NCBI GenBank assembly: GCA_002307725.1
Contig: DBUB01000002.1
Span: 457,824 to 521,823 of the forward strand
Reading direction: 5' to 3'
Source: Alphaproteobacteria bacterium UBA1301
GTDB taxonomy: Bacteria; Pseudomonadota; Alphaproteobacteria; Micropepsales; Micropepsaceae
Length of the DNA stretch: 64,000 nucleotides
Positions within the stretch are counted from its first letter, which is position 1. Each line of letters starts with the position of its first letter. Positions 25,466 through 33,680 of this stretch are shown in pieces. The position numbers and the translations under genes were made by a program. The notes beneath the pieces were generated by a model, which saw only the letters and a list, made by a program, of their open reading frames with translations, ran no database searches and was not told the origin of the DNA.

Positions 25466-27207
25466 AATCCGCCTTCGAAGTATTGCAGCCCTTAGGCCGC
25501 GCCTTGATGCTGCCTATCGCCGTGCTTCCGGCGGCCGGCATTCTCTTGCGCATCGGCCAGGCCGATATGTTGAACATCGCCTTCATCGCCGAGGCGGGGA
25601 ATGCCATTTTTGCCAATCTCGGCTTGCTGTTTGCGGCGGGTGTGGCCGTGGGTCTGGCCAAGGAAAATCACGGCGCCGCAGCGATTGCTGGGGTCGTGTG
25701 TTACGTGGTGGCGACCATTGCCGCCAAAACGCTGATGATCGTGCCACCGGCGGAGATCGCGGGCTTCACCGGCAAGGCGGCGGGGTGGGCGGCTGAGGCG
25801 TTCAAAGACGAAACCATCCGGCGCCTCAGTGTGCCGACCGGCATCGTTTCGGGGCTGCTCTCGGGCTGGCTTTACAATCGCTACCACAACATCAAGCTGC
25901 CCGATTATCTCGCCTTCTTCGGCGGCCGCCGGTTTGTGCCGATTGCCGCTGGTTTTTCGGCACTGGCGCTGGCTTTCATCATCGGCAAGTCGTGGTACGC
26001 CATCGCTGCCGGCATGGATATCTTCAGCCACGGCGTGGTGCGCCTCGGCGCGCTTGGCCTGTTCATCTATGGCGCGCTCAACCGGCTTTTGATCGTCACC
26101 GGCCTGCATCACATTTTGAATTCACTGGTGTGGTTCAATCTCGGCAACTACCACGGCATCACCGGCGATTTGTACCGCTTTGCGGCAGGCGATCCTTCCG
26201 CCGGGGCCTTCATGTCGGGCTTTTTCCCGGTGATGATGTTCGGTCTGCCGGCGGCGTGCCTGGCCATGTACCACGCCGCCCGGCCGGGGCGGCGCAAAGA
26301 GGTCGGCGGCATGCTCGCCTCGATGGCGCTGACGGCTTTTCTTACCGGCGTGACCGAGCCAATCGAATTCAGTTTCATGTTTTTGGCACCGCCACTTTAC
26401 GCGCTTCACGCCGTTCTTACCGGCGCCGCGATGGTGGTGATGAACCTCCTGGGCGTGCATCTCGGCTTCGGCTTCTCGGCCGGGTTCTTCGATTACGTCA
26501 TCAATTTTTCGAAGGCCCAAAAGCCACTGCTGCTGATCCCGGTCGGGCTGGCGTATTTTGCGGTCTATTACGGTCTGTTCCGCCTTGCCATTCAGCGCTT
26601 CAACCTTCAAACACCCGGCCGCGAGGAAACCGCCGCCACGCCCGCCAGTGCCCGCGTGATCGACGGCGATGGCCGCGGTGCTGCCTATCTGGCCGCGCTT
26701 GGCGGCGCCGGTAATCTTTCCAGCGTCGATGCCTGCACCACGCGGCTTCGGCTGATCGTGCATTCCAATGCCGCCATCGACGAACCCAAGCTGAAAGCTC
26801 TCGGCGCTAAGGGTTTTGTGCGCCCTTCGGCCAATGCGTTGCAGGTCGTTGTGGGGCCCGCGGCCGATCAGATCGCTAGCGAAATCCGGGCCGCGATGAA
26901 CCAGCCGCTCGCTACGCCGCTGCCGCAGACGATCGCGCCAGTGACCCCGGCGGTAAGGCCGATAGCCGTGGGAGCTGCCGCCGCCTTCGTCAAGGCGCTG
27001 GGCGGGGTGGCCAATGTCGCTGGTGTCACGCGTTGCGCCAGCCGGTTGGTGGTCGACCTTAACGATCCCGCCAAAGCCGATGACGCCGCCCTGCGCGCCG
27101 CGGGCGTCAAGTCCATCGCGCGCCTCGAGCGCAGCGTGCATCTGATTCTCGGCCCCGGCGCCGGTGCGGTCGCCGCCGGGCTCAAAGCGACCTTGGGTGC
27201 GCGATGA
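25462..27207 (+). CDS. nagE: GlcNAc PTS permease EIIC with two tandem EIIB domains
   Basis: Inner-membrane permease of 581 aa that imports and phosphorylates GlcNAc to GlcNAc-6-P. EIIC, about 1-390, shows the glucose/GlcNAc family sequence LQPLGRALMLPIAVLPAAGI, the loop HHILNSLVWFNLG and the active-site motif GVTEPIEFSFMFLAP. Then come two EIIB-like domains: VDACTTRLRL with the phospho-Cys C425, and VTRCASRLVVDL with C525, exactly 100 residues apart. E. coli NagE has one EIIB and its own EIIA; here EIIA is supplied by NagF. The second EIIB deviates from the CxTRLR signature at one position but keeps the Cys. Confidence 0.95.
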   Translation: MKSAFEVLQPLGRALMLPIAVLPAAGILLRIGQADMLNIAFIAEAGNAIFANLGLLFAAGVAVGLAKENHGAAAIAGVVCYVVATIAAKTLMIVPPAEIAGFTGKAAGWAAEAFKDETIRRLSVPTGIVSGLLSGWLYNRYHNIKLPDYLAFFGGRRFVPIAAGFSALALAFIIGKSWYAIAAGMDIFSHGVVRLGALGLFIYGALNRLLIVTGLHHILNSLVWFNLGNYHGITGDLYRFAAGDPSAGAFMSGFFPVMMFGLPAACLAMYHAARPGRRKEVGGMLASMALTAFLTGVTEPIEFSFMFLAPPLYALHAVLTGAAMVVMNLLGVHLGFGFSAGFFDYVINFSKAQKPLLLIPVGLAYFAVYYGLFRLAIQRFNLQTPGREETAATPASARVIDGDGRGAAYLAALGGAGNLSSVDACTTRLRLIVHSNAAIDEPKLKALGAKGFVRPSANALQVVVGPAADQIASEIRAAMNQPLATPLPQTIAPVTPAVRPIAVGAAAAFVKALGGVANVAGVTRCASRLVVDLNDPAKADDAALRAAGVKSIARLERSVHLILGPGAGAVAAGLKATLGAR

Positions 27208-27226
27208 TCCCGGTGGGCGGCACGCC

Positions 27227-28210
27227 TTAAGGAATCAGCACCGCCGCACCGGTAAGCCGTCCATCCCGCAAATCCGACAAGGCGCGGTTGGCTTCGGTGA
27301 GTGGATAGGCCACCGTCGTCAGGTGAAGTTTGTGCTGGGCGCAAAATGCCAGGAATTCGTCGCCATCGGCGCGGGTCAGGTTGGCGACCGATTTGATCTG
27401 CCGTTCGCCCCACAAAATCGCATAGGGAAACGCCGGAATATCGCTCATATGAATGCCGCCGCACACCACGATGCCGCCGGGCCGAACGCTGCGCAGCGCC
27501 GCCGGCACCAATTCTCCTACCGGTGCGAACAGGATGGCGGCGTCCAGCGGTTCCGGCCCCGGTTTGTCGGAATCTCCGGCCCAGGCCGCGCCCATGCTGA
27601 GCGCGAAGGCTTTGGCAGCTTCATCGCCGGGTTTGACGAAGGCGAACACCTTATCGCCGCGGGCGCGCGCCACTTGGATCACGATATGCGCCGCCGCGCC
27701 GAAGCCGTAGAGTCCCAGCCGCGGTGAAGCGCCCGCCAGCTTCAAACAGCGCCAGCCGATCAGCCCGGCGCACATCAAGGGGGCAGCTTCTTGGTCGCTG
27801 TAATTGTCCGGCACCGGAAAAACGAACCGCGCGTCGGCAATCGTCTCGTCGGCATAACCGCCATTGATCTGATAGCCGGTGAAGCGCGCCGCGGGGCAGA
27901 GGTTTTCTTCGCCGCGGCGGCAGAATTCGCAAACCCCGCAGGCCCAGCCGAGCCACGGCACGCCAACCCGCATCCCGATTTCAAGGCCCATCACGCCGTC
28001 ACCCAGTTCCGTCACCCGGCCGATGATCTCATGGCCCGGCACGATCGGCAGTTTGGGGTCGGTCAACTCTCCGTCGACGACATGCAGGTCGGTGCGGCAG
28101 ACGCCGCAGGCGGCGACCTTGATGCGCACCTCGCCCGGACCGGGCTTCGGGGAGTTGGACTGCTTCAGGACCAGCAGCGTTCCCGCCGTTTCCAGAGTCA
28201 TCGCCTGCAT
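27227..28210 (-). CDS. Zinc-dependent alcohol dehydrogenase family protein
   Basis: A 327-aa medium-chain dehydrogenase. The catalytic-zinc ligands are in CGVCRTDLHVVDGEL and GHEIIG. The structural-zinc four-Cys loop is in CGVCEFCRRGEENLC. The cofactor Rossmann segment is LGLYGFGAAAHIVIQVARAR, whose GxGxxA differs slightly from the usual GxGGxG. It most resembles the AdhA/AdhP branch acting on primary alcohols or aldehydes with NAD(H). An ethanol- or aldehyde-handling role fits the fermentative gene set nearby but is inferred. It converges on nagE with only 19 bp between the stops. Confidence 0.88.
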   Translation of the reverse strand: MQAMTLETAGTLLVLKQSNSPKPGPGEVRIKVAACGVCRTDLHVVDGELTDPKLPIVPGHEIIGRVTELGDGVMGLEIGMRVGVPWLGWACGVCEFCRRGEENLCPAARFTGYQINGGYADETIADARFVFPVPDNYSDQEAAPLMCAGLIGWRCLKLAGASPRLGLYGFGAAAHIVIQVARARGDKVFAFVKPGDEAAKAFALSMGAAWAGDSDKPGPEPLDAAILFAPVGELVPAALRSVRPGGIVVCGGIHMSDIPAFPYAILWGERQIKSVANLTRADGDEFLAFCAQHKLHLTTVAYPLTEANRALSDLRDGRLTGAAVLIP

Positions 28211-28248
28211 GGCGCGATTCTAGCGCACTGAGCCGGATGGACCAAGCG

Positions 28249-28659
28249 CTACCGGACACCCTTCTCGCGCAGGAATTGGCAGAACTTCTTATCTTCCGAC
28301 ATGATGTGCCCGAGCAGCCAGAACCGCAGGAAGACGATCAACTCTAGGGCCAATGCGATGCTGCCCTTGGCGACGATGGAGGCGCGGTATTCGAGCACCT
28401 GCTCACGCAGTTGCTGGTGCGAAATGACGTGGGCGGCTTTTTCGGGATAACCCCACGCGTCGAAGTACTGCTCCTCGTGCCCAAAATGCTGCACGGTGTA
28501 GTCGACGAGTTCGTCCAAGGCATGTTCGGTCACGCTGCGGTCAACGCCACGTTCGAAGGAATCGTGCAATTCGTTGATGATTGCGACCAGCTTCTTGTGT
28601 TCGTTGTCGAATATCTCAAGGCCAACGCTGTATTGGTCGCTCCATTCGATGAGGGGCAT
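28249..28659 (-). CDS. Bacteriohemerythrin (copy 1)
   Basis: A 136-aa four-helix O2-binding protein with a di-iron site. All ligand motifs are present: NEHKKL, HFGHEE, HVISHQQL (HxxxH) and HIMSEDKKF. It is a single-domain cytosolic form without fused sensor parts. Such proteins carry, store or scavenge O2. It is the last of three tandem copies read on the minus strand, 38 bp before the alcohol dehydrogenase start. Confidence 0.94.
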   Translation of the reverse strand: MPLIEWSDQYSVGLEIFDNEHKKLVAIINELHDSFERGVDRSVTEHALDELVDYTVQHFGHEEQYFDAWGYPEKAAHVISHQQLREQVLEYRASIVAKGSIALALELIVFLRFWLLGHIMSEDKKFCQFLREKGVR

Positions 28660-28732
28660 GGTTCGTTACCGGTTGGGTCATTGGGAACTGGGAAGCGTCG
28701 GTGGCCATCGCCGGCGTTATGATCGGCCATTG

Positions 28733-28754
28733 AAGGGGCTTAGCGCAGCCCCTT
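28733..28754. terminator. Hairpin spanning the end of hemerythrin copy 2
   Basis: Arms AAGGGGCT (28733-28740) and AGCCCCTT (28747-28754) with a 6-nt loop; the stop codon of copy 2 (28740-28742) lies at the arm-loop edge. The T-run is short (two on the minus strand, four on the plus), so it may attenuate rather than stop transcription between copies 2 and 1. Confidence 0.45.
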
Positions 28755-29150
28755 TTCGCGGAGAAACGTGCCGTATTTGCGGTCGTCCACCAGGATGTGC
28801 TGGGTGAGCCAGTCGCGCAGGAACACCGCCAATTCCTGCGCCAGCGCGCGGCTGTCTTTTTCCTGAATCTGCATTCTATAGTCGAACACCTGCCGGCGCA
28901 GCTTGGCATGCATGGCGATATGCTCGGCGGCGCCCGGATAGGCCCAGTCGTCGAAATACATTTCTTCATGGCGGAAATGCATGAGGGTGTATTCGACCAG
29001 ATTGTCGGAGATCTGCAGCAACGCGGGCTTGTCGATCTCCGACTGCTGCGCCTCGTGCAACTGGTTGATGATGGCAATGAGCTTCTTGTGTTCGTCGTCG
29101 AAGATCGCCACGTCGACGCTGTAGCTCTTATTCCATACCATGAAACTCAT
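28740..29150 (-). CDS. Bacteriohemerythrin (copy 2)
   Basis: A 136-aa single-domain bacteriohemerythrin, the same length as copy 1. Di-iron ligand motifs are DDEHKKL, HFRHEE, HIAMHAKL and HILVDDRKY. The start at 29150 (MSFMVW) is chosen by alignment with the MPLIEW and MPLIVW starts of the other copies; an ATG at 29162 would add four residues. It is visibly closer to copy 1 than to copy 3, suggesting stepwise tandem duplication. Confidence 0.93.
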   Translation of the reverse strand: MSFMVWNKSYSVDVAIFDDEHKKLIAIINQLHEAQQSEIDKPALLQISDNLVEYTLMHFRHEEMYFDDWAYPGAAEHIAMHAKLRRQVFDYRMQIQEKDSRALAQELAVFLRDWLTQHILVDDRKYGTFLREKGLR

Positions 29151-29178
29151 GCGATCGCCCATAGTCTCTGTCGCGTCC

Positions 29179-29208
29179 GGCCCCGGCCGGAAAAGCTTCC
29201 CCGGGGCC
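29179..29208. repeat. Inverted repeat between hemerythrin copies 3 and 2
   Basis: Perfect arms GGCCCCGG (29179-29186) and CCGGGGCC (29201-29208). There is no T-tract on either side, so it is more likely an RNA-stabilising or attenuating hairpin than a terminator. It lies in the 67-bp gap between the two genes. Confidence 0.55.
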
Positions 29209-29217
29209 GATTTCAAC

Positions 29218-29604
29218 TCAGTGAACGCCGCAAATCCAGGCGCCGAAGGTTTTGTCCTCGCCGGTGATATGATGCGCCAGTCCATAGGTGATCAGCTTGG
29301 TGCCGTCGATGGCGTTGCCAGTGGTGATCTCTTGGCGGAAGGCGAGCGCCCGCTCTTTCAGCTTGTTGTGCATGCGCCGGTGTTCCGCGGCCCGCGGATA
29401 GCCGTCGAACCGGGCTTCTTCGTTGTCGAAATGGGTGACGGTATGGGCGATCAGCCGGTCGCAAATTGCCGCCAGGACGTCGGCCGGCGCCCCGGCTTGG
29501 GCCTCATCGTAGAGGACATTAATGATGTCCAAGAGGTCCTGGTGTTCGGCATCGAAGGCCGGCACGCCGATACGGAATTCCTCTTTCCAAACGATAAGCG
29601 GCAT
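29218..29604 (-). CDS. Bacteriohemerythrin (copy 3)
   Basis: A 128-aa bacteriohemerythrin, somewhat shorter at its C-terminus than the other two. Ligand motifs DAEHQDL, HFDNEE, HRRMHNKL and HITGEDKTF are intact. It is the most divergent copy and first in transcription order, so the promoter for the group probably lies in 29605-29760, divergent from the epimerase. The ATG at 29604 has GTGAGA upstream. Confidence 0.93.
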   Translation of the reverse strand: MPLIVWKEEFRIGVPAFDAEHQDLLDIINVLYDEAQAGAPADVLAAICDRLIAHTVTHFDNEEARFDGYPRAAEHRRMHNKLKERALAFRQEITTGNAIDGTKLITYGLAHHITGEDKTFGAWICGVH

Positions 29605-29760
29605 GGCGGTCTCACCAGTTTGAAAACGGCGCCAGCGTACAGCCAATCGTCGTATCCCCATGGCGCGGCAAGATGTCCAGGCGGGAGGCCCGGCAAAGGT
29701 CTATGCGGTAAGGCGGTGCACGTTGGAAGTGCTTGACTCCTGGGGGCTGTCCAGGGGACT

Positions 29761-29773
29761 GTAAGCGCTGTCA
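29761..29773 (+). promoter_or_regulatory. Putative LacI-type operator, site A (epimerase promoter)
   Basis: GTAAGCGCTGTCA, built on the AGCGCT core usual in LacI-family operators, lies 18-30 bp before the epimerase start. A TTGACT at 29733-29738 is a candidate -35 element, which would put the operator near the -10/start site. The same 12-mer core occurs at 33498-33509 (inverted) and 35681-35692. Confidence 0.66.
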
Positions 29774-29790
29774 GAAGTTCAGGGAAAGAA

Positions 29791-31053
29791 ATGACAAGGG
29801 CAGGTGCCGCGGTCCACGTCAAAGGGATCGCGCTTACGCCTCCGCAATGGGCCACGCGGGTACGGACCGAACTGGTGGGAAACATCCTGCCATTTTGGCC
29901 GCGCTTTGCTTTGGATCGCACCGGCGGCGGATTTTTTGGTGAAATCAGCGAGGACCTGACGGTGCGCGCCACGGCGCCACGCGCCTCGGTCGTCAACACG
30001 CGCATTTTATGGACCTACGCGACGGCAGCCCGTCTGATCGGACCCGAATGGCGGCCAACCGCCGATTGGGCGTTCGACTATGTGGCTGGCCGGTTCTGGG
30101 ACAAACAGGCGGGCGGCCTGTTCTGGATGCTCGATGCTCGCGGTGAGCCGCTAGCCCCGCGCAAACAGACCTATGCGCAGGCCTTCGGCATCTATGCCCT
30201 GTCCGAGTACTACCGGCTGACCGGCAGCGCCAAGGCGCTCGATCTGGCGATGCATCTCTATTCGTTGATCGAAGCGCATTGTTTCGACCCCAAGCATAAC
30301 GGTTACATCGAAGCGCGCGATCGCAACTGGCAGCCGCTCGACGACATGCGTCTTTCCGATAAAGACCTCAACAGTCCGAAGTCGATGAACACCCACCTGC
30401 ATATTCTGGAGGGTTACGCCAATTTGTTGCGCGTCTGGCCGGATCCCAGCTTGCGGGCCCGTCAAAAGGCGCTGATCGAGATCATCCTGGACCACATCGT
30501 CGATTCCACGACCGGCCACTTCAAGCTGTTCTTCGACGAACAGTGGAACTCGCTTTTGCGCCGCGTCTCCTTCGGTCACGATATCGAAGGAAGCTGGTTG
30601 CTCTACGAAGCGGCCGAGGTCGTCGGCGACAAGGCACTTCTGGCCCGCGTCCGCACGGTAGCGGTGGCGATGGCGCGCTCCAGTTTTGATGAAGGCCTCG
30701 ATAGCGACGGCTCGATGTTTTTCGAAGCCGATGGCGACGGCCGCATCATCGACGCCAAGAAGCATTGGTGGGTACAGGCCGAAGCCGTGATCGGCTTCTA
30801 TAATGCCTATCAGCTCACCGGCGAAGAAAAGTTCCGCGAGGCCTCCCGCCGCGCCTGGGACTACATCGAAGCCCATGTCGTCGACCATGTGCACGGCGAA
30901 TGGCACGCCAAGCTGACACGTGAAGGTGTGCCCCTGCGCGAGTCCGAAGATGCGGACGCCGTGCTGGTCGGTCCGTGGAAGTGTCCATACCACAACGCCC
31001 GCGTCTGCTACGAAATGCTGGATCGCTTGGGGAACGAGAAAGAAACGCCATGA
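29791..31053 (+). CDS. Cellobiose 2-epimerase (AGE superfamily)
   Basis: Cytosolic (alpha/alpha)6-barrel enzyme of 420 aa that interconverts a reducing-end glucose and mannose in beta-1,4 disaccharides. Motifs of the cellobiose 2-epimerase branch rather than N-acylglucosamine epimerase: KSMNTHLHILEGYANLLRVW, FGHDIEGSWLL with a catalytic His (H263), KHWWVQAEAVIGF, and GPWKCPYHNARVCYE with the second catalytic His (H401). The stop overlaps the start of the cellobiose phosphorylase as ATGA, so the two are translated together. This suggests it turns glucosyl-mannose from glucomannan into cellobiose, or the reverse. Confidence 0.88.
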   Translation: MTRAGAAVHVKGIALTPPQWATRVRTELVGNILPFWPRFALDRTGGGFFGEISEDLTVRATAPRASVVNTRILWTYATAARLIGPEWRPTADWAFDYVAGRFWDKQAGGLFWMLDARGEPLAPRKQTYAQAFGIYALSEYYRLTGSAKALDLAMHLYSLIEAHCFDPKHNGYIEARDRNWQPLDDMRLSDKDLNSPKSMNTHLHILEGYANLLRVWPDPSLRARQKALIEIILDHIVDSTTGHFKLFFDEQWNSLLRRVSFGHDIEGSWLLYEAAEVVGDKALLARVRTVAVAMARSSFDEGLDSDGSMFFEADGDGRIIDAKKHWWVQAEAVIGFYNAYQLTGEEKFREASRRAWDYIEAHVVDHVHGEWHAKLTREGVPLRESEDADAVLVGPWKCPYHNARVCYEMLDRLGNEKETP

Positions 31054-33494
31054 AATACGGCCATTTCGATGACAAGGCCCGGGAATACGTCATCACCCGT
31101 CCCGACACGCCGCTGCCCTGGATCAATTATATCGGTTGCGAAGGCTATTTCGGCATTCTGTCGGCAACGGCTGGCGGCTACTCCTATTACAAAGACGCCA
31201 AGCTGCGCCGCATCACTCGCGGGCGCTACAACAACGTGCCGATGGATTTCGGCGGCCGTTACATCTACGTGCGCGACAATGCCAGCGGCGCCTACTTTTC
31301 GCCGTCGTGGATGCCGGTGCGTGGCAAGCTGGATAGCTACGAATGCCGTCACGGCATGGGCTACTCGATCATCTCCGGCAAGAAAGACGGTATCGCCGCG
31401 TCGACGCGCTATTTCGTGCCGGTCGGCGAGAACCTCGAAATCTGGGACGTCACCGTCACCAACGAACGCAAGGAAGCGGCCGACGTTTCAATCTTTTCGG
31501 TCGCCGAATTCTGCCTGTGGGACGCTCAGGACGACGCCACCAATTTCCAGCGCAACTTCTCGACCGGACAGGTCGAAGTTGTCGATGAGGTCATCTACCA
31601 CAAGACCGAATACCGCGAACGCCGCAACCACTTCGCCTTCTTCGCCTGCTCCGAAAAGCTGGCGGGTTTCGACACCCAGCGCGAAAACTTCCTCGGTCCC
31701 TGGCGCGGCTGGGAGGATCCCAAGGCCGTTGCGGATGGTAAATCCGACAATTCGGTCGCCAACGGTTGGCAGCCGGTCGCATCCAATCACGTCAAGCTGG
31801 CGCTGAAGCCCGGTGAGACCCGCCGCATCGTCTTCGTGCTCGGCTATCACGAGAACCCCAAGGACCAGAAATTCGATCCGCCGGGCAGCCAGACGATCAA
31901 TAAGAAATTTGTCGCTCCGACCATCGCCAAATTCCGCGACCCTAAGAACGTCGATGCCGCTTTCGATGCGCTCAAGGTTTTCTGGGATGGCCTCCTCGGC
32001 AAGTGCCAGGTTCAGACGCCCGACATTCACACCGACCGCATGGTCAATGTGTGGAACGCCTATCAGTGCATGGCGACCTTCAACATGTCGCGTTCGGCTT
32101 CCACTTTCGAATCCGGTATCGGTCGCGGCCTCGGCTTCCGCGATTCCAACCAGGACCTTTTGGGCTTCGTGCACATGGTGCCGGAGCGCGCCCGCCAGCG
32201 CATTCTCGATCTCGCCGCGACCCAATTTGCCACCGGCGGGGCCTATCACCAGTACCAGCCGATGACCAAAAAGGGCAACAACGACATCGGCGGCGGCTTC
32301 AACGACGATCCGCATTGGCTGATCGTCGGTGTCGGCCAATACCTGAAAGAGACCGGTGATTTCTCCATTCTCGACGAGCCGGTTCCGTTCGACACCACGC
32401 CGGGCACCGAAGTGCCGCTTTATGAGCACCTGCGCCGCTCGATTCAGTACGCGCTCGACAACATCGGCCCGCACGGGCTGCCGCTGATCGGTCAGGCCGA
32501 CTGGAACGACTGCCTCAACCTCAATTGCTTCTCCGACGAGCCGGGCGAGTCATTCCAATGCCTGAAAGGCAAGGACGGCAAGACCGCCGAGTCGGTATTC
32601 ATCGCCGGTCTGATGGTTCATTCGGCCAAGGAACTCGCTGCCATCGCCAAAGAGCACGGCAAGCCGGCCGACCAGGAGTTCTATCTCCAGGTTTCGCGCA
32701 AAATGGAAGAGGTGGTGAAAAAACACGGCTGGGACGGCGAATGGTTCCTGCGCGCCTATGACCATTTCGGCCACAAGGTCGGCTCTAAAGAAAACGAGGA
32801 AGGCAAGATCTTCATCGAGCCGCAGGGCTTCTGCGTCATCGCCGGTATCGGCCTCGATGACGGCCGGGCTCGCAAAGCACTCGATTCGGTGAACAAGCAC
32901 CTCGCCACCAAGCACGGCATCGTGCTGCAGCAGCCGGCCTATACCCACTATTACATCGAGCTTGGCGAAATCTCGTCCTATCCGCCGGGCTACAAGGAAA
33001 ACGCTGGCATCTTCTGCCATAACAATCCGTGGGTGATCATCGGCGAAACCATCCTCGGCAACGGCGATCAGGCGCACGATTACTACACCCGCATCTGCCC
33101 ATCGGCGCGTGAAGAGATTTCCGATCTGCACAAGACCGAACCCTATGTCTTTTCACAGATGATCGCTGGCCGCGATGCGCCGACTCACGGTGAAGCCAAG
33201 AATTCCTGGCTGACCGGCACGGCGGCTTGGACCTATTACGCGGCCACCCAGTGGATTTTGGGCATCCGTCCCGAATACGACGGCCTGCGCGTCGCCCCCG
33301 TGATCCCGACGACGTGGGATGGCTTTACCGCGTCCCGCCTGTATCGCGGCGTGACCTACGACATCACCGTCAAACGCGCCGGCAAGGGCAATCGTGTGGC
33401 GCTGACCATCGACGGCAAGGCGATCGACGGCTCGGTCGTTCCGCCCCCCACCGACGGCCGCAAGTCGGTGAAGGTGGACGCGGTACTAAGCTAA
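31050..33494 (+). CDS. Cellobiose phosphorylase (GH94)
   Basis: Cytosolic enzyme of 814 aa: cellobiose + phosphate gives glucose-1-phosphate + glucose. From memory it is colinear with the Cellvibrio/Cellulomonas gilvus enzyme: MKYGHFDDKAREYVI, RRITRGRYNNVPMDFGGRY, FNMSRSASTFESGIGRGLGF, FRDSNQDLLGFVHMVPERA, and LIGQADWNDCLNLNCFSDEP with general-acid D484. The NLNCFS block after the catalytic Asp, where the chitobiose enzyme has NLGGGES, marks the cellobiose type. It shares about half of its short motifs with the GH94 at 5907, so the window holds two paralogues of different specificity. A strong terminator follows. Confidence 0.94.
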   Translation: MKYGHFDDKAREYVITRPDTPLPWINYIGCEGYFGILSATAGGYSYYKDAKLRRITRGRYNNVPMDFGGRYIYVRDNASGAYFSPSWMPVRGKLDSYECRHGMGYSIISGKKDGIAASTRYFVPVGENLEIWDVTVTNERKEAADVSIFSVAEFCLWDAQDDATNFQRNFSTGQVEVVDEVIYHKTEYRERRNHFAFFACSEKLAGFDTQRENFLGPWRGWEDPKAVADGKSDNSVANGWQPVASNHVKLALKPGETRRIVFVLGYHENPKDQKFDPPGSQTINKKFVAPTIAKFRDPKNVDAAFDALKVFWDGLLGKCQVQTPDIHTDRMVNVWNAYQCMATFNMSRSASTFESGIGRGLGFRDSNQDLLGFVHMVPERARQRILDLAATQFATGGAYHQYQPMTKKGNNDIGGGFNDDPHWLIVGVGQYLKETGDFSILDEPVPFDTTPGTEVPLYEHLRRSIQYALDNIGPHGLPLIGQADWNDCLNLNCFSDEPGESFQCLKGKDGKTAESVFIAGLMVHSAKELAAIAKEHGKPADQEFYLQVSRKMEEVVKKHGWDGEWFLRAYDHFGHKVGSKENEEGKIFIEPQGFCVIAGIGLDDGRARKALDSVNKHLATKHGIVLQQPAYTHYYIELGEISSYPPGYKENAGIFCHNNPWVIIGETILGNGDQAHDYYTRICPSAREEISDLHKTEPYVFSQMIAGRDAPTHGEAKNSWLTGTAAWTYYAATQWILGIRPEYDGLRVAPVIPTTWDGFTASRLYRGVTYDITVKRAGKGNRVALTIDGKAIDGSVVPPPTDGRKSVKVDAVLS

Positions 33495-33497
33495 GAC

Positions 33498-33509
33498 GAC
33501 AGCGCTTAC
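33498..33509 (-). promoter_or_regulatory. Putative LacI-type operator, site B (downstream of the phosphorylase)
   Basis: An inverted exact copy of GTAAGCGCTGTC starts 3 bp after the cellobiose phosphorylase stop codon and before its terminator. No gene starts here, so it cannot be a simple promoter operator; it may be an auxiliary site for looping, as with lac O2. Confidence 0.55.
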
Positions 33510-33521
33510 GGAAATTGTCGA

Positions 33522-33556
33522 GGGGCCGGAACGATCCGGCCCCTTTTTCTATTTTG
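33522..33556 (+). terminator. Rho-independent terminator of the epimerase-phosphorylase transcript
   Basis: Perfect 9-bp arms GGGGCCGGA (33522-33530) and TCCGGCCCC (33535-33543), tetraloop ACGA, then TTTTTCTATTTT. Confidence 0.9.
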
Positions 33557-33625
33557 AAGCCGGGCACGCACGCCCAAGTCCTACCCTTCGATTAAAGTGG
33601 ATAACGCTGCTGGCTGTGCCGCGCG

Positions 33626-33655
33626 CAAACAAAAAGGGCCGGATTGCTCCGGCCC
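33626..33655 (-). terminator. Rho-independent terminator of the symporter gene
   Basis: On the minus strand, arms GGGCCGGA and TCCGGCCC (plus-strand 33636-33643 and 33648-33655) with a 4-nt loop, followed by TTTTTGTTTG. It faces the terminator at 33522; the two stems are nearly the same sequence. Confidence 0.9.
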
Positions 33656-33680
33656 TTTCTCATCACGATGAAGCCTCGTC

